This document shows positions 36,839 to 46,221 of a stretch of DNA of 64,000 nt, piece after piece. Below the pieces are notes generated by a model. It saw nothing but the letters and a program-made list of their open reading frames with translations, was not told the DNA's origin and searched no databases. The stretch is taken from contig SCKJ01000002.1 of the NCBI GenBank assembly GCA_004124875.1, forward strand, positions 124,001-188,000, read 5' to 3'. Origin of the DNA: Fidelibacterota bacterium. Its GTDB lineage: Bacteria; Fidelibacterota; Marinisomatia; SCGC-AAA003-L08; TS1B11. Made by a program: the position numbers and the translations under genes. Positions within the stretch are counted from its first letter, which is position 1, and each line of letters begins with the position of its first letter.

Positions 36839-37852
36839 TTGGAGCGCATTCTGGTCGTCCGTTTCAGTTCCCTGGGGGACATCGTGCTGACCGAGCCTGT
36901 AATCGCGGGCCTCAAGGTCAAGTATCCCGAGGCGCATATAGACTACCTCACGCACGCCCGCTTTACGCCTGTGGTTCAGCGGTTCGCCTCAAGCCCTGAT
37001 GCCATCGTCCCTTTCCCGGATTCTGTTGGAGCGCTGGAGCTACCCGGGTTCGCCCGTGATCTGTCACAGCAGCGCTATGATCTGATGATCGATCTGCACG
37101 ACTCCTTGAGGAGCAAGCTGCTGCGGAAAATAGTCGCCGCCAAGATCCTGCGCATCTACTTGAAACCGCGTCAGAAGCGGTTCTTGCTGTTCTACCTGTG
37201 GATGGACCGCTTTGAAAGCGGCTTTTCTGTCGTGGATGAATATCTGCGCTATGCCGAGCTGGGCAAGGGCACGCAGCGCGTCTATCCCCAAATGACCCCG
37301 CACCAGGAGCATGAGCACTCCGCTCTGGCGGCAAATGGCCTCGTGCCCGGTTTTATTGCCGTGGTGCCCGGGGCGGCGGTGCCCCAGAAGATTTGGCCCG
37401 CCGGGCGCTACCGGGAGCTGCTCACCGGCCTGCTGGCTGCGGGACCGGCCTCCATCGCTCTGTTCGGCGCTGCCGGTGATGATGTGTGCGACGAAATCGC
37501 CAGCCACTATTCAACGGATCGAGTGGTCAATCTTAAGGGCAAGACAAGTCTGCATGAGGCGCTGGCCCTGCTTGGGGCTGCCAAGGTGGTCGTCGGCTCG
37601 GACACCGGTCTGGTCCATGCCGCCCAGGCCATGGGTGTGCCTGCCGCGCTCATCCTGGGACCCACGTCGTGGCAAACCGGCGCGGCCCGGCAGCATCCTG
37701 ATTCCGTCACTCACGAAGTGCAGCTCTGGTGCCGCCCCTGTAGCCAGAACGGTCGCAGGCGCTGCTACCGGAGGGAACAATATTGCCTCACCGGCACGAC
37801 AGCCAAGCAGGTCTTGACGTCCGTATTACCCATGGTAGGTGGTCTCGCATGA
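36839..37852 (+). CDS. GT9-family heptosyltransferase-like (WaaF type)
   Basis: 337 residues from TTG 36839, four bases after the polyprenyl synthase gene. The N-terminal R-F-S-S-L-G-D-I-V-L-T-E-P-V and C-terminal G-S-D-T-G-L-V-H-A-A-Q-A-M-G-V-P are typical of ADP-heptose:LPS heptosyltransferases. A cysteine-rich tail (C-R-P-C...R-C-Y...Y-C) is also common in the family. It is followed by waaA, which supports a role in LPS inner core. Exact acceptor unknown. Confidence 0.88.
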   Translation: MERILVVRFSSLGDIVLTEPVIAGLKVKYPEAHIDYLTHARFTPVVQRFASSPDAIVPFPDSVGALELPGFARDLSQQRYDLMIDLHDSLRSKLLRKIVAAKILRIYLKPRQKRFLLFYLWMDRFESGFSVVDEYLRYAELGKGTQRVYPQMTPHQEHEHSALAANGLVPGFIAVVPGAAVPQKIWPAGRYRELLTGLLAAGPASIALFGAAGDDVCDEIASHYSTDRVVNLKGKTSLHEALALLGAAKVVVGSDTGLVHAAQAMGVPAALILGPTSWQTGAARQHPDSVTHEVQLWCRPCSQNGRRRCYRREQYCLTGTTAKQVLTSVLPMVGGLA

Positions 37853-39120
37853 GACGGCTCGGGGCCTGGGCCTACAACATTGCCTTTTTCCCCTTTGTGG
37901 TGATTCTGGCCTACTCGCTGGTCCTGTTTAACCGCAAGGTGCGCCGTGGATTGCGGGGCCGCCGGAGAACATTGCAGCGGGTACGGCAGTTCAAGGAGCG
38001 CAGCGTAGACGCGTACGGCCCCCTGTACTGGTTTCACGCCGCGTCGCTGGGAGAATTTGAGCAGGCCCGGCCGATCATTGAAGGCCTCAAGGAGGTCTCC
38101 CCGGACGCGCAGGTGGTGGTCAGTTTCTTTTCACCTTCCGGATATGAAAACTGTCACCACGAGATGATTGACTTCAAGTTTTACCTGCCCCTCGATTTCC
38201 CCTGGGTCATGCGCTCAATCCTGAGAATCTTGAAGCCGCACCGGGTCCTTTTCGCCAGCTACGATATTTGGCCCAATCTGATCTGGGCCTGCCAGCAGGC
38301 CGGCATCCCGACCATCCTGTTTGCCGCGCGCATCATACCGGGCAGCTCGAAACAGTGGCCGGTGTTGCGCAGTTTTTACCGCACCCTTTACAGGTCCATG
38401 AGCGCCATCTACACCGTATCCTCGGGGGACGAAGAGCGGCTGCGCGCCATTATGGGATCGCCATCATCCACCACTGTGCTCAATCTGGGCAACCCCCGCT
38501 ACGACCGGGTCAAAGCACGGCAGCGGGGCAAGTTGACCGCCAACGGCGAGCGGTCCAATACCATTGTGCTGGGCTCCATCCATCCTGAGGACGAGGATGT
38601 TATCTACGATCCGTTGTTGCGTTTATTGGAAAATAATGGATCCCTCAAAGTCATCTGGGCGCCGCACGATCCTGAACCGGAAGTGATCGACGCTTTGGCG
38701 GAACGGTTGTCATCAGCAGGCGTCAAGTGCTCGTATTATGGCCGCAGCAACGGCCAGTTTGGCGATGACCAGGTGCTGCTCGTTGACGGCGTCGGATACT
38801 TGGCTGAGCTCTACTATCACGGCGTCGTTGCCTATGTAGGCGGAGGTTTCGGCGCCCAGATCCATAACGTCATGGAGCCAGCCATCGCCTCTGTTCCCGT
38901 CTTCTTTGGCCCCCGGCATCACAAGAGCGATGAGGCCGAGCAGCTCCTTTCTGCAGGCGGGGGCATCTCCATATCGGGCGGGGAGGAGTTCGCCAGGCAG
39001 CTGACTGCGATCCTGGGCAACCCTGAATCGAGGGAGCAAATGGGCCTGCAGGCTTACCGGGTCATCGAAAATAACCTGGGGGCTGCCGCGCGAATTGTGC
39101 AGGCCATCCTTGCCGACTAG
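37849..39120 (+). CDS. waaA: 3-deoxy-D-manno-octulosonic acid transferase
   Basis: 423 residues from ATG 37849, ATGA overlap with the GT9 gene. An N-terminal membrane anchor is followed by W-F-H-A-A-S-L-G-E-F-E-Q-A-R-P, the KdtA/WaaA signature. Later, G-S-I-H-P-E-D-E and the C-terminal donor motif (V-G-G-G-F-G ... I-H-N-V-M-E-P-A) are intact. It adds Kdo to lipid A precursor. Confidence 0.95.
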   Translation: MRRLGAWAYNIAFFPFVVILAYSLVLFNRKVRRGLRGRRRTLQRVRQFKERSVDAYGPLYWFHAASLGEFEQARPIIEGLKEVSPDAQVVVSFFSPSGYENCHHEMIDFKFYLPLDFPWVMRSILRILKPHRVLFASYDIWPNLIWACQQAGIPTILFAARIIPGSSKQWPVLRSFYRTLYRSMSAIYTVSSGDEERLRAIMGSPSSTTVLNLGNPRYDRVKARQRGKLTANGERSNTIVLGSIHPEDEDVIYDPLLRLLENNGSLKVIWAPHDPEPEVIDALAERLSSAGVKCSYYGRSNGQFGDDQVLLVDGVGYLAELYYHGVVAYVGGGFGAQIHNVMEPAIASVPVFFGPRHHKSDEAEQLLSAGGGISISGGEEFARQLTAILGNPESREQMGLQAYRVIENNLGAAARIVQAILAD

Positions 39121-40279
39121 CCTGCCCCTCGCTGACCTTCCGCCTGGACTTTATAACATTCATCCGGCCCCCGGTGTGGGCTCTGCTTTGTTGGCCCATT
39201 TGCAGGCGCATGGTCTGCGGGCCGTGCGACTTCCTCAACCGGTGGAAGACTATCTGATCGGTCGAACGGTGCTGCGGGAGCTGGCCTTCGATCACGAGAA
39301 CGCGGGTCTTTATGGGGAAGATATATTGCAGCGGGTAGAGCGGGTCACGGCAGGCGGGCCATTTGACCAGCGCTACACGCAAACCATAGCGACCCTTTCG
39401 GGCGGCGAGCAGCAACTCCTGGCCATGGTCGAAGCCCTCCAGCAGCCGCACAGTTATTTCATTTCATCCAACGCCTGTGATTACCTCAGTCCACAGAACG
39501 CCGCGGGACTGGCCGGCAAAGCGGTGGCGGGAGGCAAGCGGATCCTGAATTTGACGCATCATTCCTCCGGCGGTTTCTGGCAGTGGGAGGATCAAACGCT
39601 TTCGGCCCATCAGGCCGCTTCTGTGGATGCCGGCGCCGCCGCATCCAACGGTAGGGAGCCCCAGGAAGAATGGGGGTTATCGCTCAGGAACCTGCTTGTG
39701 CGGCATAGCGCGAGCAATTTTACCCTGGAAATTCCCCGGTGGCGCTTTACCGGGAGTGGCGTCCTGGGCGTCGAGGGCGACAATGGGTCGGGGAAATCAA
39801 CGCTGGCCGACTGCATTGCCGGACTGCTCGATTACGCCGGCGAGATCATTTTGACGCGGGGTAATGAGCCGCTGCCTGAAACGGGCTACCTGACGCAAAT
39901 GCGATCCCATCCGACCCACGGCATGAGCGCGGTCGAAATTGTCGGCCTGTTCGCTGATCAGGGCCGGCTGCCCGTAGCGCGCCGGGCGAACGTGTTGGAA
40001 TTCCTTGAGCAGAGCCGGCACTATTTGAGCTTGCGCGACGGTGACCGGGCCACCGGATACAGACTGGTGATTGCCCTGGCGCTCATGGCCGGCAACTACG
40101 GCCTGGTGATCCTGGATGAACCGACTTACGGCCTGCCCTCCGCTCAGGTGGCCGAGTTCCTGCTGGCGGCCCGGCGGCATTTTGGGCCGGGACCTCTGTT
40201 GGTGATATCGCACGACAGTAACTTTCTGTCTCGTATGTGTCACATCATTATCAGCATGGATCATGGTAAAATCAAATAA
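39095..40279 (+). CDS. Asymmetric tandem ABC ATPase, ECF/CbiO-like
   Basis: 394 residues from TTG 39095 (or TTG 39110), overlapping waaA. The N-half (~1-170) has a broken P-loop (A-P-G-V-G-S-A-L, no Lys), an EcfA-like Q-loop/helix (L-P-Q-P-V-E-D-Y-L-I-G-R-T-V-L-R-E-L-A-F) and an intact signature L-S-G-G-E-Q-Q, but no Walker B acid. The C-half has Walker A G-D-N-G-S-G-K-S-T (~229), Walker B L-V-I-L-D-E-P (~338) and H-loop S-H-D, but no LSGGQ. Each half supplies what the other lacks. No ECF membrane component is adjacent. Overlaps the next gene by 17 bases. Confidence 0.7.
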   Translation: MCRPSLPTSLPLADLPPGLYNIHPAPGVGSALLAHLQAHGLRAVRLPQPVEDYLIGRTVLRELAFDHENAGLYGEDILQRVERVTAGGPFDQRYTQTIATLSGGEQQLLAMVEALQQPHSYFISSNACDYLSPQNAAGLAGKAVAGGKRILNLTHHSSGGFWQWEDQTLSAHQAASVDAGAAASNGREPQEEWGLSLRNLLVRHSASNFTLEIPRWRFTGSGVLGVEGDNGSGKSTLADCIAGLLDYAGEIILTRGNEPLPETGYLTQMRSHPTHGMSAVEIVGLFADQGRLPVARRANVLEFLEQSRHYLSLRDGDRATGYRLVIALALMAGNYGLVILDEPTYGLPSAQVAEFLLAARRHFGPGPLLVISHDSNFLSRMCHIIISMDHGKIK

Positions 40280-40826
40280 CCCGGGCAGGGAGCGTATAGT
40301 AACGATCGCGAACGCCCTCAGTCTGTTCCGGGTGTTTTTGACAGTGCCCCTGATATGGGCGTTGGAGCAGGACGATATGCGCCTGGTCCTGATTTTGACG
40401 GGGGCCGCTGTACTTTCCGATTATTTTGACGGCTTTCTCGCTCGCCGGGCACACGCCATCACCGATCTGGGCAAGCTCCTCGACCCCATCGCCGACAAGT
40501 TTATTATGCTGGGGGTGCTCGTCTTTCTGATTATGGATGAAGAGCGTCAGTTTCCGCTGGTTTTCTTTCTGATTCTCAGCGTCCGCGATATCACCATTGT
40601 GAACATCGGCGCTTATTTGATGCAGCGCCGCCAGGAAGTTTTCGAATCAAACCTTGTCGGCAAGTGGTTCGTGGGCGTTTCCACTTTCGCGCTGATCCTG
40701 TATATTGTGAAATGGACGGTCCCCGGGTTCTGGGTGCTCATGTTTTCCATCTTCTTAATGCTGGTCAGCTGGGCCCTGTATCTGCGGCGCTACCTGCGCT
40801 ATTTCAAGACCTTGCCTCCATTATAG
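40263..40826 (+). CDS. CDP-alcohol phosphatidyltransferase, second paralogue
   Basis: 187 residues. Motif D-Y-F-D-G-F-L-A-R-R...G-K-L-L-D-P-I-A-D-K is complete, with several membrane helices. The N-terminus T-I-A-N-A-L-S-L-F-R is typical. Its paralogue at 13113-13694 is the better PgsA candidate because of neighbouring pgpA. This one could make another phospholipid head group. ATG lies inside the end of the ABC gene. Confidence 0.85.
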   Translation: MVKSNNPGRERIVTIANALSLFRVFLTVPLIWALEQDDMRLVLILTGAAVLSDYFDGFLARRAHAITDLGKLLDPIADKFIMLGVLVFLIMDEERQFPLVFFLILSVRDITIVNIGAYLMQRRQEVFESNLVGKWFVGVSTFALILYIVKWTVPGFWVLMFSIFLMLVSWALYLRRYLRYFKTLPPL

Positions 40827-40858
40827 ACGAGCGGTCTTGCGGCTGCAGCCAGGGTATT

Positions 40859-43288
40859 TTAAATGACGACGCGTTGCAGACGCAAAGAGTTGATGATGAC
40901 CGATACGGAGCTGAAACTCATGGCTGCGGCCGCAATCATGGGGCTGAGGAGCAGCCCGAAGAAGGGGTAGAGTACGCCCGCCGCCAACGGCACGCCCAGG
41001 CTGTTGTAACCGAAGGCCCACCACAGATTTTGCCGGATGTTGCGCATGACGGCCTGGCTCAGACGGCGAGCCTTTATAATGCCGCGCAGGTCCCCTTTTA
41101 CCAGCGTGATGCCGGCGCTCTCCATGGCCACATCCGTTCCCGTACCCATGGCGATGCCCACATGCGCCGCTGCCAGGGCGGGGGCGTCGTTAACGCCATC
41201 TCCAGCCATAGCCACGATGGCGCCACTCTCCTGCAGTTCGAGGACGGCTTCCGCTTTTCCATCGGGCAGGACGCCAGCCACGACATCATCAATGCCCAGC
41301 TTATCCGCAACGGCGCGGGCTGAGCCTTCGTGGTCGCCAGTCAGCATGATCACCCGGAGGCCGGCCGCCTGCAGCTGCTTGATGGCTTCGGGGGTTGAAT
41401 CCTTGATCCGGTCGGCGATGCCGATGAGCCCCTGAAGCAGTCCGTGGCTGGCAATAAACACGACCGTGGCACCCGCTTGGCGGTGTCGCTGAGCCACTGT
41501 TGCCAGCGCCGTAAGATCGATGCTGTAAGACTCCATCAGCGCTGAATTGCCGACCAGCACCGCCTCGCTCATGACGCGCCCTTTCAGACCCCTGCCGGGG
41601 AGGTACTCAAAGCGGGAGGCTTCCGGAATCGTCAATTTTTTATCTTCGGCGTGATTGATAATGGCGGCAGCCAGGGGATGTTCCGAACCCTTTTCGAGAG
41701 AGGCGGCCAGCGTGAGCACATCTTCAGCGCTGTAACCCGGCGCGCCTTCAATCACAGTGACGACCGGCTTGCCCTCGGTGAGCGTGCCGGTTTTGTCCAC
41801 CACCAGGGTATCAACCTGCTCCAGCAGCTCCAGCGCCTCGGCGTCACGGATCAGGACGGCCTCAAGGGCGCCGCGGCCCACGCCGACCATCACGGAAATG
41901 GGTGTCGCCAGACCCAGCGCGCAGGGGCAGGCGATAATCAGAACAGCGACAGCGTTCACCAGGGCATAGGCCATGGAAGGTGGGGGACCGAAGGCGGCCC
42001 AGAGGATAAACGTCATGATAGAGATAGCCACCACGGCCGGCACAAAGTAGCCCGCCACCTTGTCCGCCATGCTCTGGATGGGCGCCCGGCTCCTCTGTGC
42101 CTGGCCCACCATATCAATGATGCGCGCCAGCAGGGTATCGGCGCCCACTTTCTCAGCGACCATCATGAAAATCCCGTTGCCGTTTACGGTGCCGGCGGTT
42201 ACAAGGTCACCCTTTTTCTTGACCACCGGCATCGCCTCTCCGGTCACCATCGACTCGTCAATGGCGGTGGAACCCGACTCAACAGCGCCGTCAACAGGGA
42301 TTTTATCGCCCGGCCTCACCCGCAGAATATCGCCCACCCGAACGGTTTCGAGCGCCACGGTCCTTTCAGTGCCATCAGGACTGACCAGGATGGCGTTAGG
42401 TGGCGCCATATCAAGTAACGCTTTAATCGCTTCACCGGTCCGGTGCCGGGCACGGAGCTCCAGATATTCCCCCAGCAGGACGAGCGTCACGATGACTGCC
42501 GCCGCCTCGAAGTAGACCGCCACTACCCCTTCAGCGGAAACAAATGCCGGGGGGAACAGTTGCGGCCGGAACGTGGCGATGATGCTGTAGAGGTAGGAGA
42601 CCCCGGTGCCCAGGGCAATGAGCGTATACATGTTGGCGCTACGCCGGATGATGGACGCGTAGCCCCGCTGAAAAAAGGGTTGGCCGCCCCACATGACAAC
42701 CGGAGTCGCCAGGAGCAACTGCAGCCACTGACCCGTCTGGCCCCCCAGCCAGGACAACAGGGGGCCACCGGCCAGCATCTCGCCCATGGTCATGATCAGC
42801 AGGGGGACCGTCAGGGCGGCGCTGATGCCGAACCGGCGGGCCACCTTGGCCAGCTCCGGGTTCTCGGTATCACCGGCCTTGACCACCAGCGGCTCAAGCG
42901 CCATACCGCAGCGGGGGCACGGGCCGGGCTCATCCCGTAGGATTTCCGGGTGCATGGGGCAGGTCCACGCGCCAGCCTTTCGATCGGCAGGGGTATCAGG
43001 CGGCGAGACGGGCTGGCGCTCCTCAGGATGCTTGTCGCTGTGGCCTGAATGGACCTCATGGCGGGCTTGGTCGCTGAAGATGTGGGGGAAGGTTTCCCTG
43101 GCCATCGTGATGATTTTATCCGGATCGGCGGAGAAAGTCTCATGACAGTAGTCCGAGCAGAAACCGTAGGTTGTGCCGTCCCACTCCTCCAGGGCGGCGG
43201 CGGTTTCAGAGGTGACCGTCATGCCGCAAACTGGATCGTGATAGAGCTCTCCGGCGTCAGGGGTCGCGTGAATGCTTGGTGGGTCCAT
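40859..43288 (-). CDS. copA: Copper-type P1B ATPase with YHS and HMBD N-terminus
   Basis: 809 residues from ATG at 43288 (minus), with ribosome site AGGAAG before it; a longer frame to 43375 lacks one. A YHS domain (H-D-P-V-C-G-M-T-V ... Y-G-F-C-S-D-Y-C-H) and a heavy-metal-binding domain (T-C-P-M-H-P-E ... P-C-P-R-C-G-M-A-L) replace the usual CxxC ferredoxin-like domain. CPC ([11 protein letters not shown]), D-K-T-G-T-L-T, and the last-helix Y-N-S-L and M-S-F-S-S signatures indicate Cu(I). Probably exports copper. Confidence 0.93.
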   Translation of the reverse strand: MDPPSIHATPDAGELYHDPVCGMTVTSETAAALEEWDGTTYGFCSDYCHETFSADPDKIITMARETFPHIFSDQARHEVHSGHSDKHPEERQPVSPPDTPADRKAGAWTCPMHPEILRDEPGPCPRCGMALEPLVVKAGDTENPELAKVARRFGISAALTVPLLIMTMGEMLAGGPLLSWLGGQTGQWLQLLLATPVVMWGGQPFFQRGYASIIRRSANMYTLIALGTGVSYLYSIIATFRPQLFPPAFVSAEGVVAVYFEAAAVIVTLVLLGEYLELRARHRTGEAIKALLDMAPPNAILVSPDGTERTVALETVRVGDILRVRPGDKIPVDGAVESGSTAIDESMVTGEAMPVVKKKGDLVTAGTVNGNGIFMMVAEKVGADTLLARIIDMVGQAQRSRAPIQSMADKVAGYFVPAVVAISIMTFILWAAFGPPPSMAYALVNAVAVLIIACPCALGLATPISVMVGVGRGALEAVLIRDAEALELLEQVDTLVVDKTGTLTEGKPVVTVIEGAPGYSAEDVLTLAASLEKGSEHPLAAAIINHAEDKKLTIPEASRFEYLPGRGLKGRVMSEAVLVGNSALMESYSIDLTALATVAQRHRQAGATVVFIASHGLLQGLIGIADRIKDSTPEAIKQLQAAGLRVIMLTGDHEGSARAVADKLGIDDVVAGVLPDGKAEAVLELQESGAIVAMAGDGVNDAPALAAAHVGIAMGTGTDVAMESAGITLVKGDLRGIIKARRLSQAVMRNIRQNLWWAFGYNSLGVPLAAGVLYPFFGLLLSPMIAAAAMSFSSVSVIINSLRLQRVVI

Positions 43289-43410
43289 GTTGCTTCCTGC
43301 TCGAAGAGTTCGTCCGGCCAGCGTTGCGTGCTGAGAATTTAACGCCTCTGCTGTTGCCGAAAGTATGACTTCCAACTATTATGCCCACGGGCCAGGGGCC
43401 AGCGAAGATA

Positions 43411-43440
43411 TTGTGCTCAAAAGGTTGGAGAGTCTATAAT
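43411..43440 (+). promoter_or_regulatory. Sigma-70-type promoter of the 43484 gene
   Basis: TTGTGC (43411-43416), 18-base spacer, perfect TATAAT (43435-43440). It lies 44 bases upstream of ATG 43484 in the intergenic region divergent from copA. Confidence 0.6.
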
Positions 43441-43483
43441 TGTGGCACTAATTTTCCTTGCTGAAAGAAGATACAGGAAAGCA

Positions 43484-44176
43484 ATGCTGACACCTCGCAA
43501 AAAAATTACCAGGGCAGAATTGAAGCGCGATCCGCTGATGGAAGCTGTCTACAATGCCCGCCAATTTGGAATCGAGCACAGGGCCAAAATTTTCAAGTAC
43601 GGTGGCGGGGGACTGATTCTGCTGATCGCCATATTGATTGGACTCTATTTGGACGGCCTGGATAACGAGAAGGCCGCCGCCGTTTCGGGTATGGTGGCTA
43701 TCGATTTCTCGCAGCGGCAGTATACCCAGATCATTGACCGGGTGCCGTCAAAGATGGAAGAATTCGGTGGTCTGCCCGCTTTTGGACCCGCAGTCTATTT
43801 TTTGGCCCGCAGCGAGCTGATCGTATCCGATACGCTACGTGCCGAGGAGCATTTTACGCTCTACATCGACGATTATGGTGATGATCGAGTGCTCCGGGCT
43901 GGCGCCTATACCGGCCTGGGGATCATTGCCGATTCCAGGGGCCAGCATGCTGAGGCGGGCGACTTTTATCGCCGGGCCTCGCAAGCCGCTGAAACCGATT
44001 TCCTGCGCCACAGTAACGCCGTGCATGCGGGCCGCAGCTTTATTCTGGCCAACGAGCCCAAAAAAGCGGTAAAAATATTGCGCCCTTTACTGGATAATGA
44101 ACAGTTTAACCGGCAGCTGCTGGGTGAAGCGGCCGCAATTATCGCTCAGGCGGCAGTTGTCCTGGGCCGGATGTAA
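43484..44176 (+). CDS. Single-pass membrane protein with TPR-like periplasmic domain
   Basis: 230 residues from ATG 43484 with ribosome site AGGAAAG. The cytoplasmic N-terminus is basic (T-P-R-K-K-I-T-R-A-E-L-K-R). One membrane helix follows (G-G-L-I-L-L-I-A-I-L-I-G-L-Y-L). The rest is helical with repeat-like A-Y-T-G-L-G-I-I-A-D-S-R-G and A-G-D-F-Y-R-R-A. This is the layout of YfgM/tetratricopeptide proteins. A strong terminator lies ~50 bases after its stop. Confidence 0.65.
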   Translation: MLTPRKKITRAELKRDPLMEAVYNARQFGIEHRAKIFKYGGGGLILLIAILIGLYLDGLDNEKAAAVSGMVAIDFSQRQYTQIIDRVPSKMEEFGGLPAFGPAVYFLARSELIVSDTLRAEEHFTLYIDDYGDDRVLRAGAYTGLGIIADSRGQHAEAGDFYRRASQAAETDFLRHSNAVHAGRSFILANEPKKAVKILRPLLDNEQFNRQLLGEAAAIIAQAAVVLGRM

Positions 44177-44189
44177 GGTTTTTATCTCC

Positions 44190-44218
44190 TTGCTCCGACG
44201 GGCAGAGAGGGGTAAAAT
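44190..44218 (+). promoter_or_regulatory. Candidate promoter of the rimP-nusA-infB operon
   Basis: TTGCTC (44190-44195), spacer 17, TAAAAT (44213-44218, 5/6). Transcription would start near 44225, just before the terminator hairpin at 44229. Confidence 0.5.
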
Positions 44219-44228
44219 CCGGCCTGGG

Positions 44229-44258
44229 AAGTGGGTCGGATGACCCGCTTTCTTTTTA
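44229..44258 (+). terminator. Intrinsic terminator / possible attenuator before rimP
   Basis: AAGTGGGTC (44229-44237), loop GGAT, GACCCGCTT (44242-44250): a 9-bp stem with one G·U pair, followed by TCTTTTT. It is the clearest intrinsic terminator in the window with guaB's. Only ~40 bases separate it from the rimP start, too few for a promoter of its own, so the operon must be read through it or be attenuated by it. Confidence 0.75.
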
Positions 44259-44297
44259 TGGGGGAAAGTTTTTCTGAATGAGCCGCTGCATAGCGCC

Positions 44298-44732
44298 GTG
44301 AGAGCGATGGCAGATGAACTGCGGATCATCATCCTCGAAATGGACATTGAGCCGGAGTCAGCTCCCGCACGGATCAGATTGACCGTCGATACGCCCGAGG
44401 GCGTCACCATTGGGGCGATTACCCGCCTGACGAAGGCGCTGCAAAAGAGTGACGATCTGGCATTGGCCCTGGGCCGCGACGACTTTAAAGTTGAGGTCTC
44501 CTCCCCCGGTGAGCGATTCGGGCTGCGCCAGCCGTGGCAGTTCCCCCGGCATCTGGGAAAGTCGCTTAAAGTGCGGCTGAAAGGTCCGGCGGGAAGCGAC
44601 ACGGTGGCTGCGGTAGTCGCAGGGGTGTTGGAGCAAGTGGTCGACGGCGGCATCGTGCTTGCAATAGGCAGCGATGAGCGAACTTTGAATTGGAACGATA
44701 TTGAACAAGCAGTGGTTATAACGGACTGGTAA
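44298..44732 (+). CDS. rimP: Ribosome maturation factor RimP
   Basis: 144 residues from GTG 44298. The usual RimP N-terminal helix seems short: the frame is open upstream to CTG 44274 (adding L-N-E-P-L-H-S-A), so the true start may be that CTG. The middle D-F-K-V-E-V-S-S-P-G matches RimP's E-V-S-S-P-G signature. It helps 30S maturation. Position before nusA is the conserved rimP-nusA-infB order. Confidence 0.88.
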   Translation: MRAMADELRIIILEMDIEPESAPARIRLTVDTPEGVTIGAITRLTKALQKSDDLALALGRDDFKVEVSSPGERFGLRQPWQFPRHLGKSLKVRLKGPAGSDTVAAVVAGVLEQVVDGGIVLAIGSDERTLNWNDIEQAVVITDW

Positions 44733-44746
44733 GCAGGGAGCAAGTC

Positions 44747-46207
44747 TTGATCCAGCAGGAAATTATAGATGCTTTCGCGGGTATAGCGCGAGAGAAAAAT
44801 ATAGACCGGGCCCATTTGGGATCGATCATTGAAGAGCTCTTCATGACCCTCATGCAAAAGCAGTACGGCGAAGACTATGACAACTTCAGCGTCATTGTGA
44901 ACATGGACAAGGGGACCATTGAGATCTATCAGGAAAAAACGGTGACTGCCGAGGTCGCAGACGATGTCATCGAGATTTCTCTGGAGGAGGCGCAGAAGGT
45001 GGAGCCGGAGCTCACCATCGGTGACCCCTTTATCGTCATTATTGACCCCGCCGATTTCGGCCGCCGCCTGATTTCGGCCGCCAAACAGTTCCTGAGCCAA
45101 AAAATCAGGGAGATCGAGAAGCAGTATATTTACGATGAATACTCGCAGTTGGTGGGCACTATCGCCAGCGGAGATATTCACCAGATTCGCCGGGACAACA
45201 TTTTTGTCAATATTGATAAAGTGGAGATGCGGCTCCCCAAGGCTGAGCAGATTCCAAATGAGCGCTACCGTCGTGGCAGCTCTATTCGCGGATTGATTAA
45301 ATCTGTCGAACTCACGGCCAAGGGACCCGATATCATTATTTCACGAGCCAGCGATGATTTTCTTATCAGGCTATTTGAGATGGAAGTGCCTGAAATTGAG
45401 GACGGTATCATCGAAATCAAGGCCATTGCCCGGGCTCCAGGGGACAGGAGCAAGGTGGTGGTTTTCTCACATGACAAACGGATTGACGCAGTCGGCGCTT
45501 GCGTAGGCATGCGCGGCAGCAGGATACAGTCTGTCGTGCGTGAGCTGAGCGGAGAGAAGATAGACATCATCAACTGGAGCGACCAGCCGGAGATACTGGT
45601 GTCCCGGGCGCTATCACCGGCCAAGCCAGTGAACCTGCTGCTGATGGAGGGACGGCCCTACGTTATGGCGGTGTTCAGCGATGAGGAATTGCCCACGGCC
45701 ATAGGTCGAAGCGGCCAGAATATCCGCCTCGCCTCAGAGGTAACCGGCTACACCATCGACGCGGTGAAACAGTCCGACTACGAGGCGCCCAAGAAAATGA
45801 CGGTCTATCTGGACGAGGTGCCGGGAATCAGTAAAACGCAGGTTGATACTTTGGCCATGATCGATATCCATACGGCAGTGGATCTGGCAGAGCTTGAAGA
45901 TGAGGAACTGGTGGCGCTTAAGGGCTTTGGCCCGAAAACCGTTGAAAAACTCAGGCGGGCCGTAGAAACGGCGGTAGAGGAAATAAAAGCTGAAAGTGGC
46001 TCTGCTGAACCTGATGAGGCGACGGAAGAAACGACTGATGCCGATAGCGGGGAAGCCGTCGCGGTTGATGATAATGCCGTCGCGCCCGATGAGGGGACAG
46101 GCGAAGAAGAGGGCGCTGCGGTGCAAGCGGATGCCGCCCAGCCGGAAGGCGAGCCGATCGACAGCGCCGGCAAGAAGTCGGTTGACGTGACAGCAGAGGA
46201 TTCGTAG
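44747..46207 (+). CDS. nusA: Transcription termination/antitermination factor NusA
   Basis: 486 residues from TTG 44747 with ribosome site AGGGAG. NusA N-terminal domain ~1-125, S1 domain ~135-200, two KH domains ~200-340 (V-G-A-C-V-G-M-R-G-S-R and A-I-G-R-S-G-Q-N-I-R). A helix-hairpin-helix follows (V-P-G-I-S-K-T-Q and L-K-G-F-G-P-K-T). The last ~65 residues are an acidic, low-complexity tail. Known to modulate pausing and termination, so it could act on the hairpin ahead of its operon. Confidence 0.97.
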   Translation: MIQQEIIDAFAGIAREKNIDRAHLGSIIEELFMTLMQKQYGEDYDNFSVIVNMDKGTIEIYQEKTVTAEVADDVIEISLEEAQKVEPELTIGDPFIVIIDPADFGRRLISAAKQFLSQKIREIEKQYIYDEYSQLVGTIASGDIHQIRRDNIFVNIDKVEMRLPKAEQIPNERYRRGSSIRGLIKSVELTAKGPDIIISRASDDFLIRLFEMEVPEIEDGIIEIKAIARAPGDRSKVVVFSHDKRIDAVGACVGMRGSRIQSVVRELSGEKIDIINWSDQPEILVSRALSPAKPVNLLLMEGRPYVMAVFSDEELPTAIGRSGQNIRLASEVTGYTIDAVKQSDYEAPKKMTVYLDEVPGISKTQVDTLAMIDIHTAVDLAELEDEELVALKGFGPKTVEKLRRAVETAVEEIKAESGSAEPDEATEETTDADSGEAVAVDDNAVAPDEGTGEEEGAAVQADAAQPEGEPIDSAGKKSVDVTAEDS

Positions 46208-46221
46208 AAACAACCGGCAGC

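Noticed and set aside
44087-45181. 364-residue minus-strand frame over rimP and nusA
   Set aside because: Antisense to rimP and the start of nusA, both certain; composition is a shadow.
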